A stretch of 64,000 nt of DNA from Chloroflexota bacterium (GCA_018662365.1 JABJGH010000022.1:1-64000), one strand, 5' to 3'; counted from the first letter of the stretch, positions 46,535 through 56,116 are shown. Translations and numbers: made by a program. The notes: generated by a model not told the origin, from the letters alone.

Positions 46535-47713
46535 ATGAGTAAATTAGCCTGGATAGACGAAGAGTTAAACACTCTTCATGAATCTGGTTTATATAATAAT
46601 ATTCGTGCGCTTGGTTCTCCTCAGGGAGCCTGGCTCAACATTGATGGGAAAAAGGTGCTAAATTTTTGTTCTAATAATTATCTTGGATTAGCAAATCACC
46701 CGAAGATCCGCGAAGCAGCAAAAAATGCAATTGATAAAATGGGTGTAGGACCTGGTGCTGTCCGAACAATTGCAGGAACTATGGAATTGCATGTTGAACT
46801 AGATCGCCGGCTTGCCAAATTTAAAGGCGTTGGTTCTGCGATCACATTTCAATCTGGGTTTACCGCAAATTTAGCCGTTATTCCCGCTTTGGTTGGAAAA
46901 CCAGACGTGATTTTTTCAGATGAATTAAATCATGCCAGTATTATTGATGGGAGTCGGTTGTCGGGTGCAAAAATAATTCGCTTTAAACATGCTAACCCGC
47001 AAGATTTGAAACTGCAATTGGAAAATCACAGGAGTGACTATCGGAGAGCATTGGTTATCACTGATGGAGTTTTCAGCATGGATGGGGATATTGCCCCGCT
47101 AAATAAAATTTATGATGTTAGCAAAGATTTTGATGCCTCTCTGATGGTGGATGATGCTCATGGAGAGGGCGTGATGGGGAAAGGTGGGCGCGGCATTGTA
47201 GATCATTTTGACCTACACGGCAAAGTAGATGTTGAAGTGGGAACAATGTCTAAGGCATTTGGTGTAATGGGCGGGGTGGTTGCTGGTAATTCAAAAATTG
47301 TTGAGTGGCTCCATCAACGTGGGAGACCATTTTTGTTTTCATCCGCAATGACCGTTCCAGATGTTGCAGCGTGCATTGCAGCTATTGATATTCTGGAAGA
47401 ATCAACGGAATTGGTTGACAAATTATGGGCAAACGGTAAATTATTTCAGAGCGAAATGCAAAATTTAGGGTTTGATACAGGGAAAAGCGTCACCCCAATT
47501 ACACCTGTAATGTTAGGTGAGGCAGAAATTGCTCAAAAGTTTAGTAAAGAGTTGTTTGATGAGAATGTTTTTGGGATGTCAATTGCTTTTCCAACTGTGC
47601 CTCGCGGAAAAGCAAGGATTAGAGTGATGATCTCAGCTGCTCATTCGTCTAGTGACCTCGAACACGGATTGGCAGCCTTTGAAAAAGTTGGAAAGAGATT
47701 AGGGTTGATATAG
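46535..47713 (+). CDS. Alpha-oxoamine synthase: glycine C-acetyltransferase or 8-amino-7-oxononanoate synthase
   Basis: PLP enzyme of 392 residues that condenses an amino acid with an acyl-CoA. Visible blocks are [38 protein letters not shown], and the PLP lysine in [13 protein letters not shown]. The family includes Kbl (glycine plus acetyl-CoA) and BioF (alanine plus pimeloyl). The residues around [14 protein letters not shown] fit either. No tdh or bio genes lie nearby, so the substrate stays open. GGAG precedes the ATG. Confidence 0.88.
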   Translation: MSKLAWIDEELNTLHESGLYNNIRALGSPQGAWLNIDGKKVLNFCSNNYLGLANHPKIREAAKNAIDKMGVGPGAVRTIAGTMELHVELDRRLAKFKGVGSAITFQSGFTANLAVIPALVGKPDVIFSDELNHASIIDGSRLSGAKIIRFKHANPQDLKLQLENHRSDYRRALVITDGVFSMDGDIAPLNKIYDVSKDFDASLMVDDAHGEGVMGKGGRGIVDHFDLHGKVDVEVGTMSKAFGVMGGVVAGNSKIVEWLHQRGRPFLFSSAMTVPDVAACIAAIDILEESTELVDKLWANGKLFQSEMQNLGFDTGKSVTPITPVMLGEAEIAQKFSKELFDENVFGMSIAFPTVPRGKARIRVMISAAHSSSDLEHGLAAFEKVGKRLGLI

Positions 47714-47724
47714 GGAAAAAATGT

Positions 47725-47931
47725 TTATTGGGATTTTAATAAATACTCGCAAGAGTCCTTATCCATCAAATTGCAATCTAAGACATGGGAACAGCTTCGT
47801 TTATTTATTCTTGGCAGAGTATCGGGAAAGATATCTGGGGGAAATACGTAGGAAGTTTTCAATCTGATATTTTGTGCGGCGTGTTCACAAAATACTTCAT
47901 TGGTAACTTCCTTTTTTTCTAGATCTTTCAT
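47725..47931 (-). CDS. Small Cys-rich protein of unknown function
   Basis: A 68-residue protein with a GGAG site five bases before its ATG. Four cysteines and a histidine lie in FCEH, SCSHVLDCN and DSCEYL, which could bind a metal. No family is recognised. It converges with the kbl/bioF-like gene 11 bases away. Being short, it may be spurious, but the ribosome site supports it. Confidence 0.5.
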   Translation of the reverse strand: MKDLEKKEVTNEVFCEHAAQNIRLKTSYVFPPDIFPDTLPRINKRSCSHVLDCNLMDKDSCEYLLKSQ

Positions 47932-48146
47932 AAAGACTCCATGGCAATAATTACTAGTGATTAATTCAGTTGTTTATAGTTTACCCAATCAGAAAATGTG
48001 GTCATGTGTCAGTTGTCCTCGATATTAAGGGACTAATGCCCCGAATATTCTAAATTGGATAATAATTGCCCAAAAGGCCAATAAGCCTGAATGATAGTTT
48101 AAATATTTCTAATTAAGGTTTGAAAATGAGAAACTTTATTATTTTG

Positions 48147-48210
48147 TTAGAAAATTAGGGTTTGTTCTGCCAATATTATTTTTGTGTGACCATATTAGAA
48201 AATTGGGGTT
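48147..48210 (+). repeat. Direct repeat pair upstream of the coaE promoter
   Basis: TTAGAAAATTAGGGTT at 48147-48162 recurs with one change at 48195-48210, spaced 48 bases start to start. Both lie within 90 bases of the coaE promoter, so they could be operators. The second overlaps a GGGGTT/AACCCC inverted repeat (48205-48228). The rest of 47932-48140 shows nothing clear. Confidence 0.5.
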
Positions 48211-48234
48211 ATTTCTATTGAAAACCCCTGCGCT

Positions 48235-48263
48235 TTGACAGTTCTCGCCTCAAAGACTACAAT
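48235..48263 (+). promoter_or_regulatory. Promoter of the coaE-cdaA-ybbR-der operon
   Basis: TTGACA at 48235-48240 and TACAAT at 48258-48263, spacer 17 bases. The start near 48270 supports the ATG at 48293. Confidence 0.82.
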
Positions 48264-48292
48264 GATACTTGCAGAGTGGCAAGAGGCATAAT

Positions 48293-49444
48293 ATGGTAAA
48301 TAAAGATAAGAAAACAATTATAGGATTAACCGGTAATATAGCTACTGGAAAATCTGTTGTAAGGAAAATGCTCCAGCATTTGGGTGCCTTTGGAATTGAT
48401 GCAGACACCCTTAGTCATAGAGCAATGGCAAAGGGCGCTCCCGGATATGAACAAGTAATTAGCGAATTCGGGCACCATATCCTTGGTAAGGACATGGAAA
48501 TAGATCGAAAGAAATTGGGCCGGATCGTATTTTCAAACCCTTCTTCCTTAAAGAATCTTGAAACAATTATTCACCCCTTAGTTCGGCAGGCAGCCAAATT
48601 TTTAATTTCTAGTTCAACTCAAGAGGTAATCGTAATTGAAGCCATAAAACTATTGGAATCCCCAATTAAGGATTTTATTGATTATATATGGGTGACTACC
48701 TCCTCTGAAGAAATTCAAATTGAACGCTTGGGAGAAAAAAGAGGAATTTTGATAAAAGATGCCAAAGAAATAATGGAAAATCAGTCTTCTCAAGATGAGA
48801 AGGTAAAATTTGCTGATTCCATTATTATTAATGATAAAAGCATCGAGGATACTTGGAATCAGGTTCAAAGAGCGTGGTTTGAATTATTCCCAGAAAAAAT
48901 TTCCAGCTTAGCAAGTCAAGAAAAAGAAGAATCCGGTAGATTGCTTGATGGCTCAAATTATTCAATTATCCGTGCTACACCAAAACACGCCAAAGAAATA
49001 TTCGAATTTTTAGAAAGCAATAACATCAATGGCTCAATTTTTAGCGACAGGGATGTAATTCATACATTTGGGGAAAGAGCTTATATGTTGCTAAAGAAAC
49101 AAAATAAGTTGACTGCAGTAATTGGTTGGCAGGTTGAAAATTTAGTTTCTGTAATTGATGAAATATGGCTCGATAAAACATTTTCCGAGTATGAACTTGT
49201 GAACGAGCTATATTCAGGTATTGTTAAATTCTCCAAAGAATTACAGGCAGAGGCTATGTTGATCATTATTGACGAGGATATTGCAAAAAAGATTCCTGTA
49301 GATAGTGGATTGAAATTAAAATCGGTGGATATTGAAGACCTAAAAATAAAAGCTTGGAGGGAAGCAGCAAAGGAAAAGTATAAAGACAATTCTGAGATTT
49401 TGTTCAAGCAATTGCGTATGGATAGAATAATGAGACCGCTATAA
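48293..49444 (+). CDS. coaE: Dephospho-CoA kinase fused to a GNAT-like domain
   Basis: Last enzyme of CoA synthesis, phosphorylating dephospho-CoA. Residues 1-205 are CoaE: P-loop GNIATGKS near 14-21, the GIDADTLSHRA aspartate, and the ETIIHPLVRQ lid. Residues 220-383 form a second domain resembling GNAT acetyltransferases (SIIRATPKHAKEIFEFLESN, TAVIGWQVENL). CoaE alone is about 200 residues, so this is a fusion. The ATG at 48293 has an AAGAGG site; a TTG at 48269 would start before transcription. The gene leads an operon with cdaA, ybbR and der. Confidence 0.88.
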   Translation: MVNKDKKTIIGLTGNIATGKSVVRKMLQHLGAFGIDADTLSHRAMAKGAPGYEQVISEFGHHILGKDMEIDRKKLGRIVFSNPSSLKNLETIIHPLVRQAAKFLISSSTQEVIVIEAIKLLESPIKDFIDYIWVTTSSEEIQIERLGEKRGILIKDAKEIMENQSSQDEKVKFADSIIINDKSIEDTWNQVQRAWFELFPEKISSLASQEKEESGRLLDGSNYSIIRATPKHAKEIFEFLESNNINGSIFSDRDVIHTFGERAYMLLKKQNKLTAVIGWQVENLVSVIDEIWLDKTFSEYELVNELYSGIVKFSKELQAEAMLIIIDEDIAKKIPVDSGLKLKSVDIEDLKIKAWREAAKEKYKDNSEILFKQLRMDRIMRPL

Positions 49445-49486
49445 TAGAGTACAAAGATAATTTGCTTCTATGGAGAAGCTGATGAA

Positions 49487-50368
49487 ATGCAAGAAATAAT
49501 CAATAATCTACTTTTTATATTTCAAAGACTAAATTGGATCGGGTTCTTGGATATCATTTTAGTTGCTGCGGTATTCTTTGTGTTGTTACTGTTCCTAAGG
49601 AATACCCAAGCGATGGTATTGTTGCGTGGAATATTATTTTTAGTATTACTGATTAGCTTGTTGACCAGTTTAAGTAACTTATTTGCATTTTCATGGTTAA
49701 TTGAAAAATCTCTACCAGCCCTATTGCTATCTATACCAGTGATTTTTGCCCCTGAAATTAGAAGGGCATTGGAAAGATTTGGTAGAGCCGGAAATTTCCT
49801 TCCCTCTAAAGGTAATTCTGGAGAGCAGGGCGATATTATTGGGTCAGTCGTACATGCGGCGAGGAGATTGTCTAATCGAAAGCATGGCGCCTTAATCGTT
49901 TTACAACGATTTGACAGTTTAGAAGAATATGTTTCCACCGGGGTGAAAATGGGGTCAGAAGTTACGCCCGAGTTGTTAATGCAAATTTTTTATCCCAACA
50001 CCCCTCTACATGATGGTGCGGTGATCATTTCCGATGAAAAAATAACTGCTGCAGGATGTGTCATGCCCTTATCTGCAAGCGGGGTTTTATCCTTCAGTTC
50101 GGATAGGAAAATGGGATTGAGACATCGAGCGGCTTTAGGTACGTCAGAAGTCAGCGATGCTGTCGTCGTGGTCGTGTCAGAAGAAACAGGTGCAATTTCA
50201 ATAGCAACAAACACGAGGATGATCCACCGTTTAGACGCTTCCCGATTAGAATCAGTGATTAGAGCAATATATGGATCGCAAGAAAAACAAAGTGCAATGG
50301 ATTGGATTACTCGCTTCTTGCCCTTTCTTAGGAAGAAAAACTTACTTGATGAGAAAACAGAGGTTTAA
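49487..50368 (+). CDS. cdaA: Membrane diadenylate cyclase CdaA
   Basis: Makes the second messenger c-di-AMP from two ATP. The 293-residue protein has three N-terminal membrane helices (to about residue 85) and a DAC domain with the DGAVIISD motif and GLRHRAALG. YbbR follows directly, as in the usual cdaA-ybbR operon. CdaR(YbbR) is the usual regulator of CdaA. Confidence 0.94.
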   Translation: MQEIINNLLFIFQRLNWIGFLDIILVAAVFFVLLLFLRNTQAMVLLRGILFLVLLISLLTSLSNLFAFSWLIEKSLPALLLSIPVIFAPEIRRALERFGRAGNFLPSKGNSGEQGDIIGSVVHAARRLSNRKHGALIVLQRFDSLEEYVSTGVKMGSEVTPELLMQIFYPNTPLHDGAVIISDEKITAAGCVMPLSASGVLSFSSDRKMGLRHRAALGTSEVSDAVVVVVSEETGAISIATNTRMIHRLDASRLESVIRAIYGSQEKQSAMDWITRFLPFLRKKNLLDEKTEV

Positions 50369-50373
50369 TTCCT

Positions 50374-51645
50374 ATGATTATTGAATTTTTTAAATTAATA
50401 TGGAAGAATTTGGGAACACTGTTTCTCGCGTTATTTTTAGCGGTTGTTGTTTGGGTGTCAGCGGTGGTTGCATCTGATCCAAATCAAGAGAAAGATTACC
50501 CTTATGAAATAAATTTAGAAATAATTGGACAAGATGATCGATTGGTAATGGTTGCTGATATTCCTAATAATATATTTTTAAAGTTGATAGCGCCTGTTTC
50601 TGTATGGGATGAACTGTCATTAAATAGAAAGTTAGTTTCTGCAAGTATAGATATTTCCGGTTTAGATATTGGATCTTATGAATTGCCTGTTGATGTTAGT
50701 TTGGGAATAGAGCCTGTACGAGTAGTCGAAATATCTCCAAGTTTGATAAAATTTACTGTTGAGAAATTGGTCAAAGAGGAATTGGCTGTAATTGCAATGG
50801 TTGCTGGCGAACCTGCTTTGGGTTATCAATTAGATAAACTTTCTTTAAGTGAAGGGCTGGTACAAATATCTGGTGCTGGCTCTATTATTGCTCAAGTAAG
50901 ACAGGTAGTAGCGGAAATTGATGTTACAGATGCCCGAGGAAATGTGAGTAAAAGTGTTGAGTTAATTGCATTAGACAATAATGGCAATCTATTAGAGGAT
51001 GTAGATATTTTTCCCTCGGTAATATTATTAGAGCAAGAAATTACCCAAGCTGAAGGTTATAAAAATGTAGCTGTGAGAGTGGAAACTATCGGACAACAAG
51101 CAAGCGGGTATCGTGTGACTAGCATATCCGCATTTCCGCAAACTGTAACCGTTTCATCTTCAGATCCGAATCTAGTAAATCAAATGCCCGGCTTTGTGAG
51201 AACACAACCGATAGATTTAACTAATGCTGATGATGACATTGAAGTTAATTTAGTTTTAGAATTGCCCGAAGGGGTTGTATTGGAAAGTGAAGAACAGTTT
51301 ATATTTGTGCAGGTCGGTATTGCACCAATTGAAACAAGCATATCTTTGAATATTCCAATAGAATTTACAAATTTGAATAGCGGTCTATCTGCTACATCTT
51401 CTCCGGCTGAAGTTGATCTATTGATTTCAGGACCAGTGCCAATCTTAGACGAACTTTCTAATGAGGATATTGTGATAGTGGTAGATTTGACGGATTTGGG
51501 GGTAGGGACACATTTGCTGATACCAAACATTGTAACCATACCAGATAGTGTTTTGATTGATGCGATTAATCCTGAAACGATTGAAGTTGAAATCAATCTG
51601 TCTACGAATGGTTCTAATCTTCATTCATATAATCAAAATCAATAA
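50374..51645 (+). CDS. YbbR-domain protein (CdaR-like regulator of CdaA)
   Basis: A 423-residue single-pass membrane protein with an N-terminal helix near residues 8-30 and extracytoplasmic YbbR repeats of about 80-90 residues each (for example VVEISPSLIKFTVEKL and FPQTVTVSSSDPNLVN). It starts five bases after cdaA and would control cyclase activity from outside the membrane. About four repeats are visible. Confidence 0.9.
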   Translation: MIIEFFKLIWKNLGTLFLALFLAVVVWVSAVVASDPNQEKDYPYEINLEIIGQDDRLVMVADIPNNIFLKLIAPVSVWDELSLNRKLVSASIDISGLDIGSYELPVDVSLGIEPVRVVEISPSLIKFTVEKLVKEELAVIAMVAGEPALGYQLDKLSLSEGLVQISGAGSIIAQVRQVVAEIDVTDARGNVSKSVELIALDNNGNLLEDVDIFPSVILLEQEITQAEGYKNVAVRVETIGQQASGYRVTSISAFPQTVTVSSSDPNLVNQMPGFVRTQPIDLTNADDDIEVNLVLELPEGVVLESEEQFIFVQVGIAPIETSISLNIPIEFTNLNSGLSATSSPAEVDLLISGPVPILDELSNEDIVIVVDLTDLGVGTHLLIPNIVTIPDSVLIDAINPETIEVEINLSTNGSNLHSYNQNQ

Positions 51646-51663
51646 TATTAGTTGAGAACAATA

Positions 51664-53052
51664 ATGGAAAAACCTGTAGTTGCATTGGTTGGCCGCCCAA
51701 ATGTTGGGAAAAGCACCTTATTTAACAGACTAGCTGGAGAGCGTTTAGCGGTCGTGGATTCTATACCTGGTACAACCCGAGACCGTCTACATGCCGATTC
51801 GGATTGGGCTGGGATTGATTTTATTGTAGTAGATACCGGGGGTATAGACCCAATTGATGTAAAAATTGGGGAAGGTCGAGTACCGCTTTCGGTTGGATCT
51901 GCAGATTTCATTAAAGAAATTAGATTTCAAGCCAAAGCAGCCATAAAAGATGCTGATGCAATAATATTAGTTGTGGATGTAGAATCTGGGGTTACTCCTG
52001 CGGATCATGAAGTTTCCGAAATATTAAGAAAAAACCAAAAAGAAATTGATGGGGAATGGAAACCTCCTGTTTTGCTTGTAATTAATAAATGTGATAGCAA
52101 AGCAAGGCGTGACCTCGCACCCGAATTTTTTGAACTTGGAATGGGCGAAATTTATCCAATCTCCGCTTTGCATGGAACCGGAACTGGGGATATGTTAGAT
52201 GCATTAATACAGTCTCTTAAAGTTGACCAACCTGGTTCCTTCGTTGAAGAAGAAATTGATGAATCTGTAAAAATCGCAATTGTAGGAAAGCCAAATGCAG
52301 GAAAATCAAGTTTATTAAATCGACTAGTTGGCTCTGAGCGAGCAATTGTTAGCAATATACCAGGAACAACGAGAGATGCAATTGACCAGTCTTTTGAATA
52401 TAAAGATACTCCAATAACCCTCATTGACACTGCAGGGATTAGAAGACGTGGCAGGGTGGAACCCGGGGTAGAAAAATATAGTGTAATCCGGGCAATGAGA
52501 GCAATAGAAAGGGCGGATGTTGCCTTGTTAGTTATTGATGCAACTACAAGCATTACTAACCAGGATGCTCATATAGCCGGATTCATCCTTGATGCGTGGA
52601 AAAGTACTGTAGTCGTTGTAAACAAATGGGACGCAATCGAGAAAGACAGCTATACAATGGACGGATATAAAAAGAAGATCATGAATGATCTAAATTTTAT
52701 GGATTATGTGCCCATTTTATTTGTTTCAGCAAAAACGGGTCAGCGGACAAAAGATATCTTACCCATGGCTATTAAAGTTCAAAAAGAAAGAATGGTAAGG
52801 TTGTCGACCTCCGCGATTAATAAATTGTTGAGAAAATCTCAAGAATTACACCCAACACCCTCTCAAGCAGGAAGGCATTTAAAGATACTATATGGAACCC
52901 AGGTGAGATCAGACCCCCCAACATTTTTAATATTCGTCAATGAACCGAAGCTAATGCATTTTTCCTATAAAAGGTATTTGGAAAATAGGTTTAGAGAAGA
53001 GTATGGTTTTGAGGGGACACCTATTCGATTGGTACTTAAAAAAAGAGAATAG
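51664..53052 (+). CDS. der: Ribosome-assembly GTPase Der (EngA)
   Basis: GTPase with two tandem G domains that supports 50S assembly. At 462 residues it shows GRPNVGKS (10-17), DTGGID, NKCD in the first domain, and GKPNAGKS, DTAGIRRRG, NKWD in the second, then the KH-like domain with FVNEPKLMHFSYKRYLENR. The ATG at 51664 is preferred to a TTG at 51652. It follows ybbR within 20 bases. Confidence 0.96.
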   Translation: MEKPVVALVGRPNVGKSTLFNRLAGERLAVVDSIPGTTRDRLHADSDWAGIDFIVVDTGGIDPIDVKIGEGRVPLSVGSADFIKEIRFQAKAAIKDADAIILVVDVESGVTPADHEVSEILRKNQKEIDGEWKPPVLLVINKCDSKARRDLAPEFFELGMGEIYPISALHGTGTGDMLDALIQSLKVDQPGSFVEEEIDESVKIAIVGKPNAGKSSLLNRLVGSERAIVSNIPGTTRDAIDQSFEYKDTPITLIDTAGIRRRGRVEPGVEKYSVIRAMRAIERADVALLVIDATTSITNQDAHIAGFILDAWKSTVVVVNKWDAIEKDSYTMDGYKKKIMNDLNFMDYVPILFVSAKTGQRTKDILPMAIKVQKERMVRLSTSAINKLLRKSQELHPTPSQAGRHLKILYGTQVRSDPPTFLIFVNEPKLMHFSYKRYLENRFREEYGFEGTPIRLVLKKRE

Positions 53053-53084
53053 AATTCTGGAGATTTGGGTTAGGAGAGAAGATA

Positions 53085-53705
53085 TTGGAAAATTCGAAAT
53101 TAGATAATTCTGAAACTAAAATGATGGATGAAGAAGAATTATTAAAAATCAATCAAGAAAAAGCTAAATTAAAATTTCGTCTATTTATAAAAGAAAGCTT
53201 AGAAACCTTATTGCTCGCTCTAATTCTTGTGTTGATCATTAACACCATTTCTACCAGAATTCGGGTTGAAGGGTATAGTATGGAGCCCACCTATCATAAT
53301 AATAATTATATTGTTGTTAGTAAATTGACATATAAGTTTAAAGAAATTTCCCGTGGTGATGTAATTGTTTTTGAGTACCCCTTGGCTCCTGATGAAGATT
53401 TTATCAAGAGGGTAATTGGATTACCTGGAGATGAGATCGAAGTTACTGGTGGAAAAGTATATCTAAATGGAAGGGTTTTAGATGAAAGTTATATTGTGGC
53501 TGCTCCAATCCGCGAACAGCCCTTATACGTTGTGCCTGAAGAATCCTTATTTGTGATGGGGGATAACCGGAATAATTCTTCGGATTCTCGCACATGGGGA
53601 TCGCTGCCAATTGAAAACATTATTGGAAAGACCGTATTTGTTTATTGGCCTATAAGCGATTTCGGAGCCATTGATTATTCAGAAATAGAATTGATTTTTA
53701 ATTAG
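53085..53705 (+). CDS. lepB: Signal peptidase I
   Basis: Membrane serine peptidase that cleaves secretory signal peptides. The 206-residue protein has one membrane helix near residues 38-57, the catalytic serine in VEGYSMEPT (Ser65), the catalytic lysine in DFIKRVIGLPGDE (Lys108), and MGDNRNNSSDSRTWG. The start is a TTG with AGGAGAG before it; an ATG 12 codons later is possible. It lies 32 bases after der. Confidence 0.94.
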   Translation: MENSKLDNSETKMMDEEELLKINQEKAKLKFRLFIKESLETLLLALILVLIINTISTRIRVEGYSMEPTYHNNNYIVVSKLTYKFKEISRGDVIVFEYPLAPDEDFIKRVIGLPGDEIEVTGGKVYLNGRVLDESYIVAAPIREQPLYVVPEESLFVMGDNRNNSSDSRTWGSLPIENIIGKTVFVYWPISDFGAIDYSEIELIFN

Positions 53706-53730
53706 TACACATATTTTACAGGAGATAAAA

Positions 53731-54321
53731 ATGACCAATTATCCACTTGACCTTCTATTTAAATTTTCCATCGTACCTCAGATCTCTGTGACCGATTCGA
53801 GTGGGCAACAAATCGCTTATGTTAAACAGAAATTATTTAAATTAAAAGAGGCCATTTCTGTTTTTTCGGATGAGACTCAAACTAATATTTCTTTTAAAAT
53901 TGAGGCAGATCGGGTAATAGATTTTTCTGCAAAATATAATTTTTATGATTCTTCGGGCGGGAATTTTGGCGCTGTAAAAAGACAAGGACTCAAGTCCATT
54001 CTCAAGGCCCATTATGATATTTTTGATGGAAATAATGAATCGCCAACCTTAGATATTCAGGAAGAAAATTCCCTTATACGACTAGCGGATGGATGCTTAA
54101 ATCAAATTCCGATTGTCGGTCTATTCATGGGTTATTTTTTGAATCCCACTTATATCGTAACCCGTCCTGATGGTACTCCGGTTATGCGTTTATTAAAAAT
54201 GCCTGCTTTCATGGAAGGAAAATTCCAACTTCAAAAATTAGCAGAAATGGATAAAGCGGAAGAAGATCGAGTGTTATTGAGCGTTGTAATGATGACCTTG
54301 CTAGAAAGAACTCGTGGGTAA
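53731..54321 (+). CDS. LURP-one/tubby-like domain protein
   Basis: A 196-residue protein with the beta-rich pattern of the LURP-one/scramblase-like fold (VTDSSGQQIAYVKQKLFKLKE near residue 20 and FYDSSGGNFGAVKRQG near 72). One hydrophobic stretch (LNQIPIVGLFMGYFLNPTYI) is present. Function is unknown. A GGAGAT site precedes the ATG, and a strong terminator follows. Confidence 0.65.
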   Translation: MTNYPLDLLFKFSIVPQISVTDSSGQQIAYVKQKLFKLKEAISVFSDETQTNISFKIEADRVIDFSAKYNFYDSSGGNFGAVKRQGLKSILKAHYDIFDGNNESPTLDIQEENSLIRLADGCLNQIPIVGLFMGYFLNPTYIVTRPDGTPVMRLLKMPAFMEGKFQLQKLAEMDKAEEDRVLLSVVMMTLLERTRG

Positions 54322-54343
54322 ACAGTAAGGAAGTAAAAATATA

Positions 54344-54377
54344 AAATGAGCCTGGATTTATATCCAGGCTCATTTCT
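54344..54377 (+). terminator. Terminator after the LURP-one-like gene, shared with the convergent DUF3179 gene
   Basis: A perfect 12-bp stem (54346-54357 and 54362-54373) with a four-base loop, flanked by A on the left and T on the right, so it could act on both strands. Confidence 0.9.
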
Positions 54378-54394
54378 TTGTTATCTGCGGAGTA

Positions 54395-55585
54395 TCAGTT
54401 AGCAGAAAAAATTAATGTGTCTTCGTGGAAATCTTTCCATCCGAACCAGAACGAAGAGGTGCTTTTTATTCTCTCAAGCCTCTTTCCAGCTAATTCGCCT
54501 TCAATTGCAAGCCCATTTATCCCATCCCATAATGAACCTGTTTCATTGTCTTTAATTGTGAGCCCATCTGCAACCGCAAAGGTCAATTTTTGACCATCTA
54601 AAACTGGATTGTAAGCCACACCCAATGCAGATTCTGCATTAAAGACAACGAGAATATTATCTTCTCCAATCTCATAGTTCACTACCGGTTCTAAGGACAA
54701 TTGTGAAAACGGAAATGCAACGGATACTTTATCCAACTCCACTCCTAAAACAAATTCTTTTGTTTCTAATCGGTCGTCAATGTATTGCGGTCCAATTACG
54801 CCCCCTTGATTATTTTCATAATAGCTGGAATATGGATCTTTTTCTCCATAATGCCCTTTTTTCAATGCCAGCGAATCGGGGTGCAGGCTTTTCCATTCTT
54901 CCCAAGTAGTTTGGAAAGAAGGCAAATATTCCAATTTTGTGCCAATTAATTTTCCTTGAACGGCTTCGCCAAGCAATTGGCTCCAAAGCGTATCTGTTTG
55001 GCGATCATACATAACAAGTACGTTTCTGATCAATTTGCCACTAACGCCAAAATCATACTCTTCGCCATTAATATTTCGGGAATACACGATTCCCGTAAAG
55101 CAAAGAGGTCACCACGTTATCGCAATTTTCTTCCCTCCAACATCGTCGTTCACAATTTCATGTCTTGAAAGGAAGTTTATTGAATACGCCCTTGCTTCAC
55201 CATTGAAAACTACACCAATGACAAGCTCAAGTGGGTCATATTCGGAATCCGCCTCAGAAGGAGATAAAAACTTTGGATTGTTGATTGCAGGAATTGCATC
55301 GAAGGGCAACAAGGTAATTATTTTGTACTCTCCATATTTGGCCAACAGTTTTGGGTCCGGAAGGTCGGGTGCTTCAGTGGGTGGTTCGTCATTCGGCATT
55401 TTTAAACTTTCTAGATCTTCACCGTTATTTGAATTATTCAAATTTTCACTATTGGATTTATCAGTTTCCTCTATTGAATTGTCCGATTGAGAATTCCCAG
55501 ATGAAACAATATTGCTGGTACAGGCAACCAAAAGTAGGTTGATGAGAAATATAAGTGTGAAAAATTTTATATGGGTTTTGTTCAT
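54395..55585 (-). CDS. DUF3179 lipoprotein, candidate selenoprotein (in-frame UGA as Sec at residue 159)
   Basis: One 396-codon frame interrupted only by a UGA at 55111-55109. Upstream, residues 1-158 carry a lipoprotein signal (lipobox LLVAC) and GEARAYSINFLSRHEIVNDDVGG. Downstream come PLCFTGIVYSRN, FGVSGKLIRNVLVMYDRQT and TTWEEWKSLHP, all DUF3179 blocks. In this family the block reads CPLC; here the first Cys position is the UGA, giving ITW-U-PLC. A 7-bp hairpin lies at the right distance (see 55077-55095). GGAGG precedes the ATG. It is last in an operon with a DsbA-like protein and DUF1684. Function of DUF3179 is unknown. A pseudogene is the alternative. Confidence 0.8.
55077..55095 (-). 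promoter_or_regulatory. Bacterial SECIS-like hairpin in the DUF3179 coding region
   Basis: In the mRNA a perfect 7-bp stem (CGGGAAU/AUUCCCG) with loop CGUGU begins 13 bases after the UGA; the loop is 20 bases from it and has G in its second position. Published bacterial SECIS rules ask for such a loop G and a spacing of about 16-37 bases. Confidence 0.7.
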
Positions 55586-55599
55586 TAATGCCTCCGGTA

Positions 55600-56103
55600 T
55601 TATTTGAAATTCTTTTCGCCTGCCTCAATCGCTACGGAAAGCCGATTTTCAGAGGGGGGTAAGGGGCAAGAATAATTTTCGTTGTAAGCACAATAAGGGT
55701 TGTATGCTTGATTAAAATCTATTTCTAATTGTCCGTTATCCAATAAGGGAGGATCCAAATATCTTCCTGCGCCATAAGTTACTTTTCCTCCATTTTTATC
55801 AACGAAGGGAATAAAATAACCATGGTGACTTTGATAAACAGTGAGTTCAGCCAACTCATCCTTCACTGTAAAATGGATTTTTCCGGCCTTGACATAATCT
55901 TGAACGTCACCGGTAGATGTTTGCATTTTGATGCTTTCTTTTGTTTCAAATTCTTCAATTTTAAGTTCAAGTCTAAGCTCATTGTTTTCAGGAAAATAAT
56001 TCAATCCATCAAAGGAACTTTTTTGTTCGGCTGTTAAGGGGCTGTGCTGATCAGTTTCAAAGAATAAATCTTTTTGATTGCGAAAGGTTTCAAGTTGAGT
56101 CAT
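55600..56103 (-). CDS. DUF1684 protein
   Basis: A 167-residue DUF1684 protein. The family's closing block is visible as FNQAYNPYCAYNENYSCPLP followed by ENRLSVAIEAGEK, with conserved cysteines. GGKVTYGAGRYLDPP precedes it. Function is unknown. It lies 14 bases upstream of the DUF3179 gene and 13 bases downstream of the DsbA-like gene, so it is part of the same redox-flavoured operon. Confidence 0.85.
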   Translation of the reverse strand: MTQLETFRNQKDLFFETDQHSPLTAEQKSSFDGLNYFPENNELRLELKIEEFETKESIKMQTSTGDVQDYVKAGKIHFTVKDELAELTVYQSHHGYFIPFVDKNGGKVTYGAGRYLDPPLLDNGQLEIDFNQAYNPYCAYNENYSCPLPPSENRLSVAIEAGEKNFK

Positions 56104-56116
56104 TTTTTCTCCGTAA

